Of a stretch of 51,451 nucleotides of DNA, positions 1 through 8,032 are shown piece by piece. Within the stretch, counting starts at the first letter, position 1. Every line of letters starts with the position of its first letter. Made by a program: the position numbers and the translations under genes. The notes under the pieces were generated by a model. The model had not been told where the DNA came from. It saw nothing but the letters and a program-made list of their open reading frames with translations, and did not search any database. Source of the stretch: Oscillospiraceae bacterium (GTDB lineage: Bacteria; Bacillota; Clostridia; Oscillospirales; Oscillospiraceae); contig JAFROD010000018.1 of the NCBI GenBank assembly GCA_017429835.1, positions 1 to 51,451 on the forward strand. The letters are read 5' to 3'.

Positions 1-84
1 CTTTTGCGTCAGCAAAAGCGCCGCAAGGCGGCGGTTCGGCGCAGCCGGACAAATCCGAAGTGTCACGAAGGCGGCAACGCCGCC

Positions 85-105
85 GGAGTATTCCGGCCAC
101 CGGCA
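85..105 (+). repeat. 21-bp repeat module, first copy
   Basis: The 21-mer starting GGAGTATTCCGG is identical at 2120-2140, directly after repeat copy B. Here it precedes a terminator hairpin; there it precedes another pyrimidine-rich TCTCTCCCTGC segment. The repeat family is therefore modular. Confidence 0.75.
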
Positions 106-125
106 CAGCATTAAGGTATTCATAA

Positions 126-155
126 GTGAGAGGCATTCGCCTCTCACTGCTTTTT
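126..155 (+). terminator. Intrinsic terminator of an off-window gene
   Basis: A 9-bp perfect stem (126-134 with 139-147) with a 4-nt loop is followed by TGC and five T. It would end a transcript entering from the left. Its GAGAGGC core recurs in other terminators of this window. Confidence 0.6.
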
Positions 156-157
156 GG

Positions 158-255
158 TGATGCTGGTCACTCGACGAGAAGCATGGTTTGAACACGAGCA
201 TTTGGCAGCGCAAAGCGATGCATTTCTCCGCTCGCGGAGAAATGACACAAATGCG
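158..255 (+). repeat. Direct repeat copy A (98 bp) upstream of the sigma operon
   Basis: These 98 bases match 2023-2120 without gaps at 94 of 98 positions. The repeat contains a perfect hairpin (TTTCTCCG-CTCG-CGGAGAAA). It is followed by an 18-bp block (255-272) that also occurs, with one mismatch, at 57-74. No reading frame is evident, so it looks like a non-coding interspersed repeat. Confidence 0.85.
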
Positions 256-353
256 AAGTGTCACGGAGGCGGAAATAATATAAATATAACTATCGTTTTG
301 TAAGTTTTTCATCAACTCAAACGTATTCATTATGTGAGCACATCATCCATCCA

Positions 354-381
354 TTGCTGCTGAACTGCGGTGCGTCATAAT
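354..381 (+). promoter_or_regulatory. Candidate promoter of the first ECF sigma gene
   Basis: TTGCTG (354-359), a 16-bp spacer and CATAAT (376-381) lie just before the CAGGAGG ribosome binding site. It resembles a housekeeping promoter. An ECF-type autoregulated promoter is not excluded. Confidence 0.4.
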
Positions 382-401
382 CATTCAGCACAGGAGGCCG
401 T

Positions 402-887
402 ATGCAAGAGACATTATTTGCGGAGATCGTGCGGAAATACCAAAAACAGTTACTGGTAATCGCGATCCACATTTGTCAAAATCAATATGACGCTGAGGAT
501 ATGGTGCAGGAGGCCTTTTTGAAACTGTACGCAAAGAATCCCCGGTTCCAAAGCGAAGCGCATCTGCGCAGCTGGCTGATCCGCGTGACGGTAAACCGCT
601 GCCGGGATTTGCTGCGCTCTCCGGTCAGAAAACATCTGTCGCTGATAGAGGAAGACGCGATTCTGACACAGCCCGACGAAACAGCTCTTGCGGTTTCCGA
701 AGCGGTACGATCCCTACCGGAGAAGTACCGAGAAGTTGTGATTCTGTACTATTACGCAGATTGTTCGACCGCAGAGATTGCAAAGCTTTTGCACCGAAGA
801 ACCGGGACAGTACAGGTACAGCTCACACGTGCACGCGAATTGTTGAAGGATCGCTTGAAGGAGGTATGGGAAGATGAATCCACATGA
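402..887 (+). CDS. RNA polymerase ECF sigma factor (sigma-70 family)
   Basis: The 161-residue protein has the ECF layout. Region 2 is at about residues 10-75, with the acidic DAEDMVQEAFLKLY segment that contacts core polymerase and the LRSWLIRVTVNRCRDLLR helix. Region 4 is at about residues 100-155, with LPEKYREVVILYYY and a helix-turn-helix around STAEIAKLLHRRTGTVQVQL. It should direct polymerase to a small stress or envelope regulon. The ATG follows a CAGGAGG site at 391-397. Its last 14 bases overlap the next gene, so the two are translationally coupled. That partner is the probable anti-sigma factor. The inducing signal cannot be read from sequence. Confidence 0.93.
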   Translation: MQETLFAEIVRKYQKQLLVIAIHICQNQYDAEDMVQEAFLKLYAKNPRFQSEAHLRSWLIRVTVNRCRDLLRSPVRKHLSLIEEDAILTQPDETALAVSEAVRSLPEKYREVVILYYYADCSTAEIAKLLHRRTGTVQVQLTRARELLKDRLKEVWEDEST

Positions 888-1905
888 TTTGATCAAAAAA
901 ACGTATGAAAGCGTCGAGCCCAGCGCAGGCTTTACCGAGCGTGTTTTGGCAGCGGCCAACCGGCGGAGTGTGAATCGTCCGTCTCGCAGGCTGTTTGCAG
1001 TTCTGGTCGCAGCGGTCGTGATCCTGAGCTTCGTTTCTGTTAGCGTCTACGCGATCCCAGAGCTTCGGCACTGGCTGTTCGGCGTCGTTGATGTGGAAGA
1101 AGGCGATCGGAGCCAAATTGAAGAGACTACAGGCGCGTTAGATCTTTCTGCGGACTGCGGTGACTATCATATCCGGTACGGGGCTTTTCTGTGCGTCGGA
1201 CGGTTTTTGTTCACCGAAGTGGAAATCACGTCCGACAAGGATCAGCCGATCTCTGATCCAGAGCTCCAGGAAGCTTGCAGCCGCTTTGATCGCGATCAGT
1301 TGGAGTTGACCTATGTCGATGGCTATATGTGCGGCGATTGCGCCGTCTTCGGCGAGGGCTGGCTGCGCTCCTTCGTTCGTTTGGACGACGGAAGCGCTCC
1401 CGGCTATGCCCGCTGCACCTTAATTTGGACTCTTGCCCGTCATGACTACGATGGGACAACCCTGCTTGTCCGACTCTGGGAGCCCATCGAGTGGGCGTCC
1501 GATGAGCACGACGGTGTAATGATCGCGCAAAATGAAACAACGCGCCGCTTGCTGAAAGAGACGCGCATCGAGCGGGAAAAGCCGGAAGACGAGATCTCCC
1601 GGTGGCTGCAGGACGGTATGGAAGCTCGGATCTGTGCGTTTGGCGTTGAGCTTCAGGGCGACGACATCTGGGAGCTTATCCAACGCCACAGCAAGGAAAC
1701 GGGAGAGTCGCCCGAATGCGGCGTGATTCTGGAGGATGGAACAAGAATCCCCTTTTTGAATCAGCTTTTTGGAGTCGCACCCGCCGACACGCCAAAGGAA
1801 CTGCAATGGAGCGCCGCGCCTTTTGCTGCCATTGTGGATCCGGAGCAGGTCACAGGTCTGTACTGTGAAGACGAAATCGTTCCGTTTTTCACGGTAAAGC
1901 CGTAA
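874..1905 (+). CDS. Probable membrane anti-sigma factor with extracytoplasmic domain
   Basis: The 343-residue protein begins with about 45 cytoplasmic residues. One membrane helix (about residues 46-63, LFAVLVAAVVILSFVSVSVY) follows, then a roughly 280-residue outer domain. This is the usual shape of clostridial ECF anti-sigma factors of the DUF4179-like type. No HxxxCxxC zinc motif is visible. The start is set by AAGGAGGT at 858-865 and overlaps the sigma gene by 14 nt, as in the second pair at 31771. It probably holds the sigma factor inactive at the membrane until an envelope signal is sensed. The role comes from gene context; no catalytic motif is visible. Confidence 0.75.
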   Translation: MNPHDLIKKTYESVEPSAGFTERVLAAANRRSVNRPSRRLFAVLVAAVVILSFVSVSVYAIPELRHWLFGVVDVEEGDRSQIEETTGALDLSADCGDYHIRYGAFLCVGRFLFTEVEITSDKDQPISDPELQEACSRFDRDQLELTYVDGYMCGDCAVFGEGWLRSFVRLDDGSAPGYARCTLIWTLARHDYDGTTLLVRLWEPIEWASDEHDGVMIAQNETTRRLLKETRIEREKPEDEISRWLQDGMEARICAFGVELQGDDIWELIQRHSKETGESPECGVILEDGTRIPFLNQLFGVAPADTPKELQWSAAPFAAIVDPEQVTGLYCEDEIVPFFTVKP

Positions 1906-1922
1906 CAGGATGAGATAACCAA

Positions 1923-1947
1923 AACACAGAGGACGGTTCTCTGTGTT
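1923..1947 (+). terminator. Hairpin downstream of the anti-sigma gene
   Basis: A 9-bp stem (1923-1931 with 1939-1947) has no T tract after it. It shares the CAGAGGACGG core with the terminator at 26489. It may be a 3' stabilising structure ahead of the stronger terminator at 1983. Confidence 0.35.
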
Positions 1948-1982
1948 CCATGACAGTCGACATCTTTTTAAGATACTCTTCC

Positions 1983-2021
1983 AAAAGGAAGAGGAGGGCA
2001 GCTTCCCTCCTCTTCCTTTTT
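1983..2021 (+). terminator. Strong intrinsic terminator
   Basis: An A-flanked stem (1983-1998 with 2005-2021) with a CAGCTT loop runs into T5. It ends the sigma/anti-sigma transcript. The A tract on the other side would let it work in both directions. Confidence 0.85.
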
Positions 2022-2022
2022 G

Positions 2023-2120
2023 TGATGCTGGTCGCTCGACAAGAAGCATGGTTCGAACACGAGCATTTGGCAGCGCAAAGCGATACATTTCTCCGCTCGC
2101 GGAGAAATGACACAAATGCG
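2023..2120 (+). repeat. Direct repeat copy B (98 bp) downstream of the sigma operon
   Basis: It is 94/98 identical to 158-255, in the same orientation. Together the copies bracket about 1.8 kb holding only the sigma/anti-sigma pair. The 21-bp module (2120-2140) follows directly. The rest of the 1906-2274 gap contains terminators, this repeat and the promoter of the next gene. Confidence 0.85.
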
Positions 2121-2140
2121 GAGTATTCCGGCCACCGGCA
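2120..2140 (+). repeat. 21-bp repeat module, second copy
   Basis: Identical to 85-105. It is fused directly to the end of repeat copy B, whereas in the upstream locus it lies before copy A. Confidence 0.75.
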
Positions 2141-2198
2141 TTTGTCTCTCCCTGCTTTTCTGTTCCGGTTCGTGTATGCATTTTCCCCTGTTGTTTCC

Positions 2199-2226
2199 TT
2201 GCAATTTCACATATCTCTGTTATAAT
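2199..2226 (+). promoter_or_regulatory. Promoter of the alpha/beta hydrolase gene
   Basis: TTGCAA (2199-2204), a 16-bp spacer and a perfect TATAAT (2221-2226) lie about 50 bp before the ATG at 2275. Confidence 0.75.
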
Positions 2227-2274
2227 AAACGCGATAGTACATGACGCTGATTTTCAGCAGAACGGAGAAAGCAA

Positions 2275-3174
2275 ATGAAGCTGTCGCGCATTTTTCATCG
2301 GCTCGGAACCCTCCTGATCGTGTGTCTCGTGTTGGCGGTCTTACTGCTTGCAGTGGGCGCCGCCGCTTACGCGAGCCAGTTTTCCGACCGAGCAGAAACG
2401 CCGGAGGCTTATCGCTATTCCGAGGCGCAGTTTCCGGCGCTGACCGCCGTCACGATTTCTTATACCAATCATAGCAATGACCGCATGTCCGGCTGTCTGT
2501 ATACCGCGGAGGGGGTGGAGCCGGACGGGCTGATCGTATTCGCGCACGGGATGGGCTGCGGTCACAGAGCGTATTTGAACGTCATTTCTTTCTTTGCGGA
2601 CAACGGCTACGCCGTATTTGCCTACGATGCGTCCGGCTACGACAGCAGCGGCGGAACTTCGACGCGTGGGGTGCAGCAGGCGGTTCTTGATCTGGACGCT
2701 GCGATCACCGTGGCAGAATTGATGACGAAGGACGCCGACCTTCCGGTGTTCCTGTTCGGTCACAGCCTGGGCGCTTACGCAGCCTGCGCGGTCTTGGCAG
2801 AGCACCCCGAGGTGCGCGCCGTAGCTTCGCTGGCAGGCTTCAACAGCACGGCAGATCTTCTCAAGGCGCGCTATGGCTTTGCAGGGCTGCTTCTGACGCC
2901 CGGCGCGCTTCTGTGGGAACGGCTGCGCTTCGGCAGCGCCGCCGAGGATTCTGCCATGAAGGGCTTTGCAGCGTCAGACGCGCGCGTCCTGATCGTCCAC
3001 AGCAGCGACGATAACGAGGTGCCGATCGAATGCGGGCTTGATTTGTATGCAAGCGCCTATGAAAGCGACCCGCGCTTCACGCTTTTGCGGCTGGACGGCA
3101 AGGGACACGGCGGGCTTTTCACCGGCGACGTGCCTGCCGCCTGCCTTGCGCTGTTCGACGCCTGCAAAGAATAG
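2275..3174 (+). CDS. Membrane-anchored alpha/beta hydrolase
   Basis: The 299-residue serine hydrolase has an N-terminal membrane helix or signal anchor (about residues 10-34), so the catalytic domain should face outside. Visible motifs are the oxyanion-hole HGMG (91-94), the nucleophile elbow GHSLG with Ser164, a probable Asp at 245/246 (SSDDNEVP) and His278 (GKGHGG). That completes a Ser-Asp-His triad. It resembles lysophospholipase or peptidase-like hydrolases of the Hydrolase_4 type; the substrate is unknown. GGAG at 2264-2267 supports the start. It is transcribed from its own promoter at 2199 and stands alone. Confidence 0.9.
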   Translation: MKLSRIFHRLGTLLIVCLVLAVLLLAVGAAAYASQFSDRAETPEAYRYSEAQFPALTAVTISYTNHSNDRMSGCLYTAEGVEPDGLIVFAHGMGCGHRAYLNVISFFADNGYAVFAYDASGYDSSGGTSTRGVQQAVLDLDAAITVAELMTKDADLPVFLFGHSLGAYAACAVLAEHPEVRAVASLAGFNSTADLLKARYGFAGLLLTPGALLWERLRFGSAAEDSAMKGFAASDARVLIVHSSDDNEVPIECGLDLYASAYESDPRFTLLRLDGKGHGGLFTGDVPAACLALFDACKE

Positions 3175-3242
3175 AGAAGTCTGCGGGGGGTGCGGCATTA
3201 GCCTCCATTTGCCCACTCTGCCTGTTTTTCAGCGCATTATTC

Positions 3243-3271
3243 TTGTAAGAACGTCTATCCCGTGCTATAAT
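3243..3271 (+). promoter_or_regulatory. Promoter of the lipoprotein gene
   Basis: TTGTAA (3243-3248), a 17-bp spacer and TATAAT (3266-3271) precede an AGGAGG site (3289-3294) and the ATG at 3301. Confidence 0.8.
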
Positions 3272-3300
3272 CAGGTCAGCAGCATAACAGGAGGTGCCGT

Positions 3301-4050
3301 ATGAAAAAGATCATTTCCGTTGTATTGGTTCTCGCATACCTTATGACGATCCTTTGCGGTTGTCCCAGTTCTTCTTCCAAAGAAAGAACCGAAAACGAAG
3401 CGCACAGTTCCGAGCAGACCGTGCAAGTCACGGAGGCGCCGACAGAAGCGCGGGACGGGAGCGTGATCAAAGGAAAGTGGCTTCTTGCAAAGGAGGAGGT
3501 CACCTACACGCCCAGCACTTACACCGCAGGCAGCGGCGAGGTCGTAGTCTCCTACACCGCCCGCTCCGCAGATACCTTCAGTTTAAGTCATGCATATACG
3601 CCGGATCCCGACGATCCCTCGGACGGATCGAAGCCGTATGTCGCCAATTACAGTTGTTACTGCACCCTTCCGGACGAATTCTATCCCGGTCAGGACGCAG
3701 CGTTCTATATCAGCGCCGTGGTGGATAACGAGCCAAAGGAAGGCTGCGACGGCGTTTGCTGCTCCTTTGATCTGCGCGGTATGATTCTTGACAAAGAAAA
3801 AGGATACGGTTCCAAACTGGGATATTCCTACGACGACAGCATGTTCTATCCGGTCTACGCGGGGAAACCGGTCGGTTACGGACATTGGGGCGATTCCTAT
3901 CAGGGCGAACGGATCACCGATACCGTCACCATTCCAATGCCGCAGATCACGGCTGATATGAACCCTTCCTCTTACGAGCTTCTGGTGCTGGAATTCCTTT
4001 CCAACGCCGGTAACTCGCGCTTCGTCTACGTTTGGTCGCCTGAAGAATAA
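3301..4050 (+). CDS. Hypothetical lipoprotein
   Basis: The 249-residue protein has a lipoprotein signal (KK followed by a hydrophobic stretch to residue 18) and a lipobox-like LCGC with Cys21. A Ser/Glu/Thr-rich linker to about residue 50 follows, then a folded domain rich in Tyr and Asp. I recognise no family. The domain has an even beta-strand-like pattern. It should be attached to the outer face of the membrane. It has its own promoter and a strong terminator, so it is a single-gene unit. Confidence 0.75.
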   Translation: MKKIISVVLVLAYLMTILCGCPSSSSKERTENEAHSSEQTVQVTEAPTEARDGSVIKGKWLLAKEEVTYTPSTYTAGSGEVVVSYTARSADTFSLSHAYTPDPDDPSDGSKPYVANYSCYCTLPDEFYPGQDAAFYISAVVDNEPKEGCDGVCCSFDLRGMILDKEKGYGSKLGYSYDDSMFYPVYAGKPVGYGHWGDSYQGERITDTVTIPMPQITADMNPSSYELLVLEFLSNAGNSRFVYVWSPEE

Positions 4051-4088
4051 AACGGCAGGGAGAGGCGGATGCCTCTCCCTGCCGTTTT
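4049..4088 (+). terminator. Bidirectional terminator between convergent genes
   Basis: A perfect 18-bp stem (4049-4066 with 4071-4088) has four A on the left and four T on the right. It can stop both the lipoprotein transcript and the opposing exporter transcript. It carries the GGGAGAGGC core shared with terminators at 13457 and 15652. Confidence 0.9.
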
Positions 4089-4109
4089 GCGCGCAGATCA
4101 TCGTCCCTA

Positions 4110-6326
4110 TCACCGGTCTTCCTCGCCGCGCAAGCGTCGGCAGACCCACCGATCGCAAAGCGTCAGAAGCGCCGGAAGGAGGAACAGCACCAGGATCACG
4201 GACAGCAGCGTACCTCTGGCAAGCAGCAGACCGATGCTTGAAATGTAATAGATACTGCACCGCTTCCCGATGATATATCCTGCGGTGATCATGATGATCC
4301 CGGAGGTCAGCACGGTGGGAAGCGCGGCACGGAGGGTCTTCTGCAGCGCCTCCGCCGGTGGCAGACCTTCGCTTCGGAATATCCTGTATTGATCGCTGAT
4401 GAGGATTCCGTAGTCGATGGTAGCGCCCATCTGAATCGACAGACAGATCAGATAGGAGATGAAGAAAATCGGTTCGCCGGCAATCCGGTTGATGCTCATA
4501 TTGATCCAGATCGCGCCTTCGATCACGAATACGAGGAGCGCCGGCAGGATCAGGGAGCGGAAGCTGAGGATCACGATCAGCAGGATCGCAAAGAGCGTGA
4601 TCAGATTCACCTTCAGCAGATCGCTTTGGAACGCCGTCCCGATGTCGTAGGTGGACATCGCTTCGCCGGTGATATAGAACGTGTCTCCGTAATGACGTTC
4701 AACGGTGCCAAGCACGGCGTCCATGCAGGCGTTGAAATCCCCGTCCGTCGCGGAGAAGGCAGGCTCCAGCAGCATCCGATGATATTTCTCTCCAATGAAC
4801 GCTTCCTTTGCCGCGCTGAGCTGCCCCTTCATCGCCGTGACCTGCTCGTTTCCGCCGAAGTATGTCTCGGCGGCAGCCAGCAGTTTCTCCGCGCGGACGG
4901 TCTCTCCAAAGCCGTTCGCGGTAAAGAACATCTTGATCACGGCTTCGTTCATGCCGGTCATTTCCGCCACGTCCGCCGGAGTGTAGTCCTTCAGCGCCGC
5001 CTCGCCGGTCGTCACCATGGCAGTGATATTTCTGATGAGCGGCCAACCGTCCGCGCGCTTCAAGTCCGTCATATCCTGCACGAGCGCCCGCTGCAGGGCA
5101 TAGCTCTCGTCTGTTTCCTCCCCCGGGATCAGCAGCACGAGCGGATCGGACGCACCGAACAGCTCGGCGATCCTTCCCGTGTCCGTCTCGACCGAATCAT
5201 CGAGCGCCGTAAAGCTGTATTCATTCCGAAAAGAGAAGTACGCCCCGCAAAGCACCACGGCGATCAGAAGGACGGCGACCGGTTTTCTGCGGCGATAGAT
5301 GACTTTCCCAAGCTTTTCGCCGCTGAAATGCAGCGGCTTGTGCGCAGTCTTGCGGAGCGGCGTTTTCAGCAGGAGCGTCAGGGCAGGCATCATCAGAAAA
5401 ACGCCCAGCATGCTGATCAGCACGCCCTTGCTCAACACCATGCCGATATCAAAGCCGATGGTAAAGCTCATGAACAGCAGCGACAGCAGCCCCGCGGCGG
5501 TCGTCATCGCGCTGGATGCGATCCGCATAAAGCATCGCGCCAGCGCCTTCTCCATGGCCTCCCGCGGAGACAGCCCGCTGTCGCAAAAGCCGTTCCACGT
5601 ATGCAGCAGCATGATGGCATAGTCGATGGACAGCGCAAGCTGCAGAACGGCGCAGACGGCGAAGGTGATAAAGGAAATGTCCGGGAAGAGGAAATTGGTT
5701 CCCATGTTGATCAGAATGGAGATCGCAAAAACGATCAGCAGAAGGAACGGCTCGAGCCAGGCATGGCTCGTCAGCAGCAGCACGGCGAAGATGACGCCCA
5801 CGGCGATCAGCATGATCCCGGGGATCTCCGCCCCGAGGCTTTTCTGAACGTCGAATTTCTGCGCCGACGCGCCGCCAACCAGCGCGTCAGGAAACTGCTC
5901 CCGCAGCGTCGTGACTGCTGCAGAAGCGTCGCCGTCTTCCAGCGTCAGGGTGAGCAGACACCAAGTCGAGCCGTCCTGCTGCTTCAGATCGGTCGCAGGG
6001 TCAAACTGAACCGCAGCGATCTCCGGCATTTCCTTCAGCCGGTCAATGATTTGCTCGATATCCTGCTCCTCGCGGTTTTCAAACGCCAGCCGAAGCTGCT
6101 CCGAAGCGCCGAACTCCTCGTTCATGATGTTCAGCGCCTGCTTCGTCATCGTGTCGTCCGCAAGATACTTGGTCAGATCGTAGTTGATGTTGGTTCGCCC
6201 GATCTGGAAGGCGCTCCAGACCGTGACCAGCACGACGACCGCCAGGATCACATAGCGATAACGCACGATCCCCCCGGCAAGGCGGTTCTTAAAACTGCTT
6301 TCGGTATTCGTATCTATCATCGTCAT
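4110..6326 (-). CDS. MMPL/RND-family exporter
   Basis: About 738 residues, with two repeats of one membrane helix, a roughly 130-190-residue outer loop and a bundle of five helices. This is the sterol-sensing-domain-like fold of MMPL exporters. Conserved membrane segments read LQLALSIDYAIMLLHTW in the first half and IQMGATIDYGILISDQYR in the second. Their Asp-Tyr pairs are the proton-relay signature of the family. It probably exports lipids or hydrophobic compounds by proton motive force. I chose the ATG at 6326 because GGGGAG lies 7 nt upstream; the upstream TTG at 6380 has no such site. Substrate unknown. The second MMPL gene is at 22084. Confidence 0.9.
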   Translation of the reverse strand: MTMIDTNTESSFKNRLAGGIVRYRYVILAVVVLVTVWSAFQIGRTNINYDLTKYLADDTMTKQALNIMNEEFGASEQLRLAFENREEQDIEQIIDRLKEMPEIAAVQFDPATDLKQQDGSTWCLLTLTLEDGDASAAVTTLREQFPDALVGGASAQKFDVQKSLGAEIPGIMLIAVGVIFAVLLLTSHAWLEPFLLLIVFAISILINMGTNFLFPDISFITFAVCAVLQLALSIDYAIMLLHTWNGFCDSGLSPREAMEKALARCFMRIASSAMTTAAGLLSLLFMSFTIGFDIGMVLSKGVLISMLGVFLMMPALTLLLKTPLRKTAHKPLHFSGEKLGKVIYRRRKPVAVLLIAVVLCGAYFSFRNEYSFTALDDSVETDTGRIAELFGASDPLVLLIPGEETDESYALQRALVQDMTDLKRADGWPLIRNITAMVTTGEAALKDYTPADVAEMTGMNEAVIKMFFTANGFGETVRAEKLLAAAETYFGGNEQVTAMKGQLSAAKEAFIGEKYHRMLLEPAFSATDGDFNACMDAVLGTVERHYGDTFYITGEAMSTYDIGTAFQSDLLKVNLITLFAILLIVILSFRSLILPALLVFVIEGAIWINMSINRIAGEPIFFISYLICLSIQMGATIDYGILISDQYRIFRSEGLPPAEALQKTLRAALPTVLTSGIIMITAGYIIGKRCSIYYISSIGLLLARGTLLSVILVLFLLPALLTLCDRWVCRRLRGEEDR

Positions 6327-6425
6327 TTTGAAACTCCCCGATACCGCCGATTCTTTCGTCCGACGGTCTGTTCCCCGCAAAACGCGCCGGACGTTGCAGC
6401 GTTATTTGCGTTTGCTTCTGCGTTT

Positions 6426-6453
6426 ACTATATCAGTTGCATTCGGTTTGTCAA
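6426..6453 (-). promoter_or_regulatory. Promoter of the MMPL exporter
   Basis: On the minus strand TTGACA (6448-6453), a 16-bp spacer and TATAGT (6426-6431) lie about 100 bp before the start at 6326. Confidence 0.75.
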
Positions 6454-6565
6454 GCTGATATTTCAGCCGCGGCGCAACGGCGTCGCTCATCGCTCACCTT
6501 ACACAGATTTACCTCGTACAATTTGTTTATTATGCTGATTTTTTAATCATATTCTTTGCGGAGTA

Positions 6566-6594
6566 TTGTAATTATTTATGATTTGTGCTATCTT
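6566..6594 (+). promoter_or_regulatory. Candidate promoter of the nucleoside-uptake operon
   Basis: TTGTAA (6566-6571), a 17-bp spacer and TATCTT (6589-6594) precede the BMP lipoprotein gene. No purine riboswitch consensus was found in this leader. Confidence 0.5.
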
Positions 6595-6656
6595 GTAGTC
6601 AGTGATAGTGTTGAATTCTCGACACATCCAAATATTGATTGGAGGGCTATATTGAA

Positions 6657-7874
6657 ATGAAAAAACTGATTGCAATCCTGCTCTGCCTGCTGCTTGTGAC
6701 AGCGATATTCGCAGGCTGCGGCCCGTCTGCCAACAGCGATTTCAAGGTCGGCGTCGTCTTGGTCGGCGATGAAAACGAAGGCTATACCCTCGCACACATC
6801 AACGGCATTAAAGAGGCCGCCAAGAACCTCGGGCTGAGCGAAACGGACAACTTCGTCTGGAAGTACGCTATCGGCGAGGACGAGACCTGCAAGACCGCGA
6901 TAGAAGACTGCATCGACCAGGGCTGTAAGCTGGTGTTCACCAACTCCTACGGCCATCAGGACTATGCAAAGCTCGCCGCGGAGCAGAATCCCGACGTCCA
7001 GATCGTCGCCATGACCGGCGACAAAGCCAAGGCTTCCGGCCTTGCGAACTACAAAAACGCGTTTACGGAAATCTATGAAGCTCGTTACGTTTCCGGCGTC
7101 GTCGCCGGCATGAAGATCGCCGAGCTCGAAAAGGACGGCAAGCTCACCGCGAAGAACTACGCCAAGGACGGCACCGTCAAGGTCGGCTACGTCGGCGCTT
7201 ACCCCTACGCGGAGGTCGTTTCCGGCTACACCGCATTCTTCCTCGGCATCAAGAGCGTCTATGAGAACGTCTCGATGGAGGTTCTGTACACCTCGTCCTG
7301 GTTCGATATCACGGCTGAAAAGGCTGCTGCAGAGCAGATGATCGGCGATGGCTGCGTCATCATCGGCCAGCACGCAGACTCCACCGGCGCTCCGTCCGCC
7401 TGCGAAGCCGCGCTGAACGCAGGCACCACGGTCTACTCCGTCGGCTACAACATCGACATGCTGACCGCCGCGCCGAACGCCGCGCTGACTTCTCCGACGA
7501 ACGAATGGGGCGTCTACTACACCTACGCCATCGGCGCTGCGATGAACGGAGAGGACATTGCCACCAACTGGGCGGAAGGCTTTGACAAGGACGCCGTCGC
7601 CCTGACGCCGCTCGGCCCGAACGCCGCTGCAGGCACGCAGGAAAAGGTCGACGAAGTCATCGCCGCGCTGAAAGACGGCTCGCTGCATCCGTTTGACCAG
7701 AAGGCGTTTACCGTCGGCGGCAAGACCGTCGAGGAAGCTTTCGCGACCGACACGGACGGCGACTGGAACAACGATGCGGACAATGCAATGTTCGACGGCT
7801 ACTATCACGAGTCCTACTTCCAGTCCGCACCTGCGTTCAATCTGCGCATCGACGGCATCACTGAACTCAACTGA
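6657..7874 (+). CDS. BMP-family substrate-binding lipoprotein (purine nucleoside ABC importer)
   Basis: The 405-residue protein has a lipoprotein signal ending FAGC with Cys21. The mature part begins FKVGVVLVGDENEGY, the opening of Bmp/PnrA-like periplasmic-binding folds. Family features include VFTNSYGHQDY and a Gly/Asp-rich hinge. It captures purine nucleosides outside the membrane and hands them to the permeases encoded next. The ATG at 6657 is preferred over the in-frame TTG at 6639 because GGAGGG (6641-6646) would lie inside the longer reading frame. A terminator at 7899 separates it from the ATPase gene. Leaky termination would give excess binding protein, as is usual for such operons. 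Confidence 0.93.
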   Translation: MKKLIAILLCLLLVTAIFAGCGPSANSDFKVGVVLVGDENEGYTLAHINGIKEAAKNLGLSETDNFVWKYAIGEDETCKTAIEDCIDQGCKLVFTNSYGHQDYAKLAAEQNPDVQIVAMTGDKAKASGLANYKNAFTEIYEARYVSGVVAGMKIAELEKDGKLTAKNYAKDGTVKVGYVGAYPYAEVVSGYTAFFLGIKSVYENVSMEVLYTSSWFDITAEKAAAEQMIGDGCVIIGQHADSTGAPSACEAALNAGTTVYSVGYNIDMLTAAPNAALTSPTNEWGVYYTYAIGAAMNGEDIATNWAEGFDKDAVALTPLGPNAAAGTQEKVDEVIAALKDGSLHPFDQKAFTVGGKTVEEAFATDTDGDWNNDADNAMFDGYYHESYFQSAPAFNLRIDGITELN

Positions 7875-7898
7875 TTCCCTGCAACTCTCTGGACAACG

Positions 7899-7936
7899 AT
7901 GCCGGAGCCTGCTCTCAGGCAGGCTCCGGCATTTTT
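7899..7936 (+). terminator. Intercistronic terminator/attenuator after the binding protein
   Basis: A perfect 14-bp stem (7899-7912 with 7919-7932) is followed by T4. It sits between the binding-protein gene and the rest of the operon with no clear new promoter after it, so partial read-through is likely. Confidence 0.8.
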
Positions 7937-7940
7937 CAAA

Positions 7941-8007
7941 AGGGATCGGGGATTAGGGATCCGGCGGTTTCCTGCCAGGTATTCCTGATTCCTGATCCCT
8001 GATCCCT
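7941..8007 (+). repeat. 24-bp imperfect inverted repeat of GGGAT(C/T)AGGGAT units
   Basis: Bases 7941-7964 pair with 7984-8007 at 20 of 24 positions around a 19-nt loop. Each arm is built from short GGGATC/AGGGAT units. The hairpin ends just before the ribosome binding site of the ATPase gene, so it may affect mRNA stability or translation. Confidence 0.65.
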
Positions 8008-8032
8008 AAATCTAACAGAAAGGATGATCATA

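Noticed and set aside
6327..6380. 18-residue longer start of the first MMPL exporter (TTG at 6380).
   Set aside because: No ribosome binding site; GGGGAG stands before the ATG at 6326.
4389..6458. A 689-codon open frame on the plus strand opposite the MMPL exporter.
   Set aside because: It is rich in His, Arg, Gln and Asp as expected for the antisense of a membrane-protein gene; no ribosome binding site or family motif. Similar antisense frames lie opposite 17642-21178, 22084-24201 and 28759-30258.
6454..6656. Purine riboswitch ahead of the nucleoside-uptake operon.
   Set aside because: No guanine/adenine aptamer consensus (TATA..GG, TCTACC-type core) could be found in the leader.
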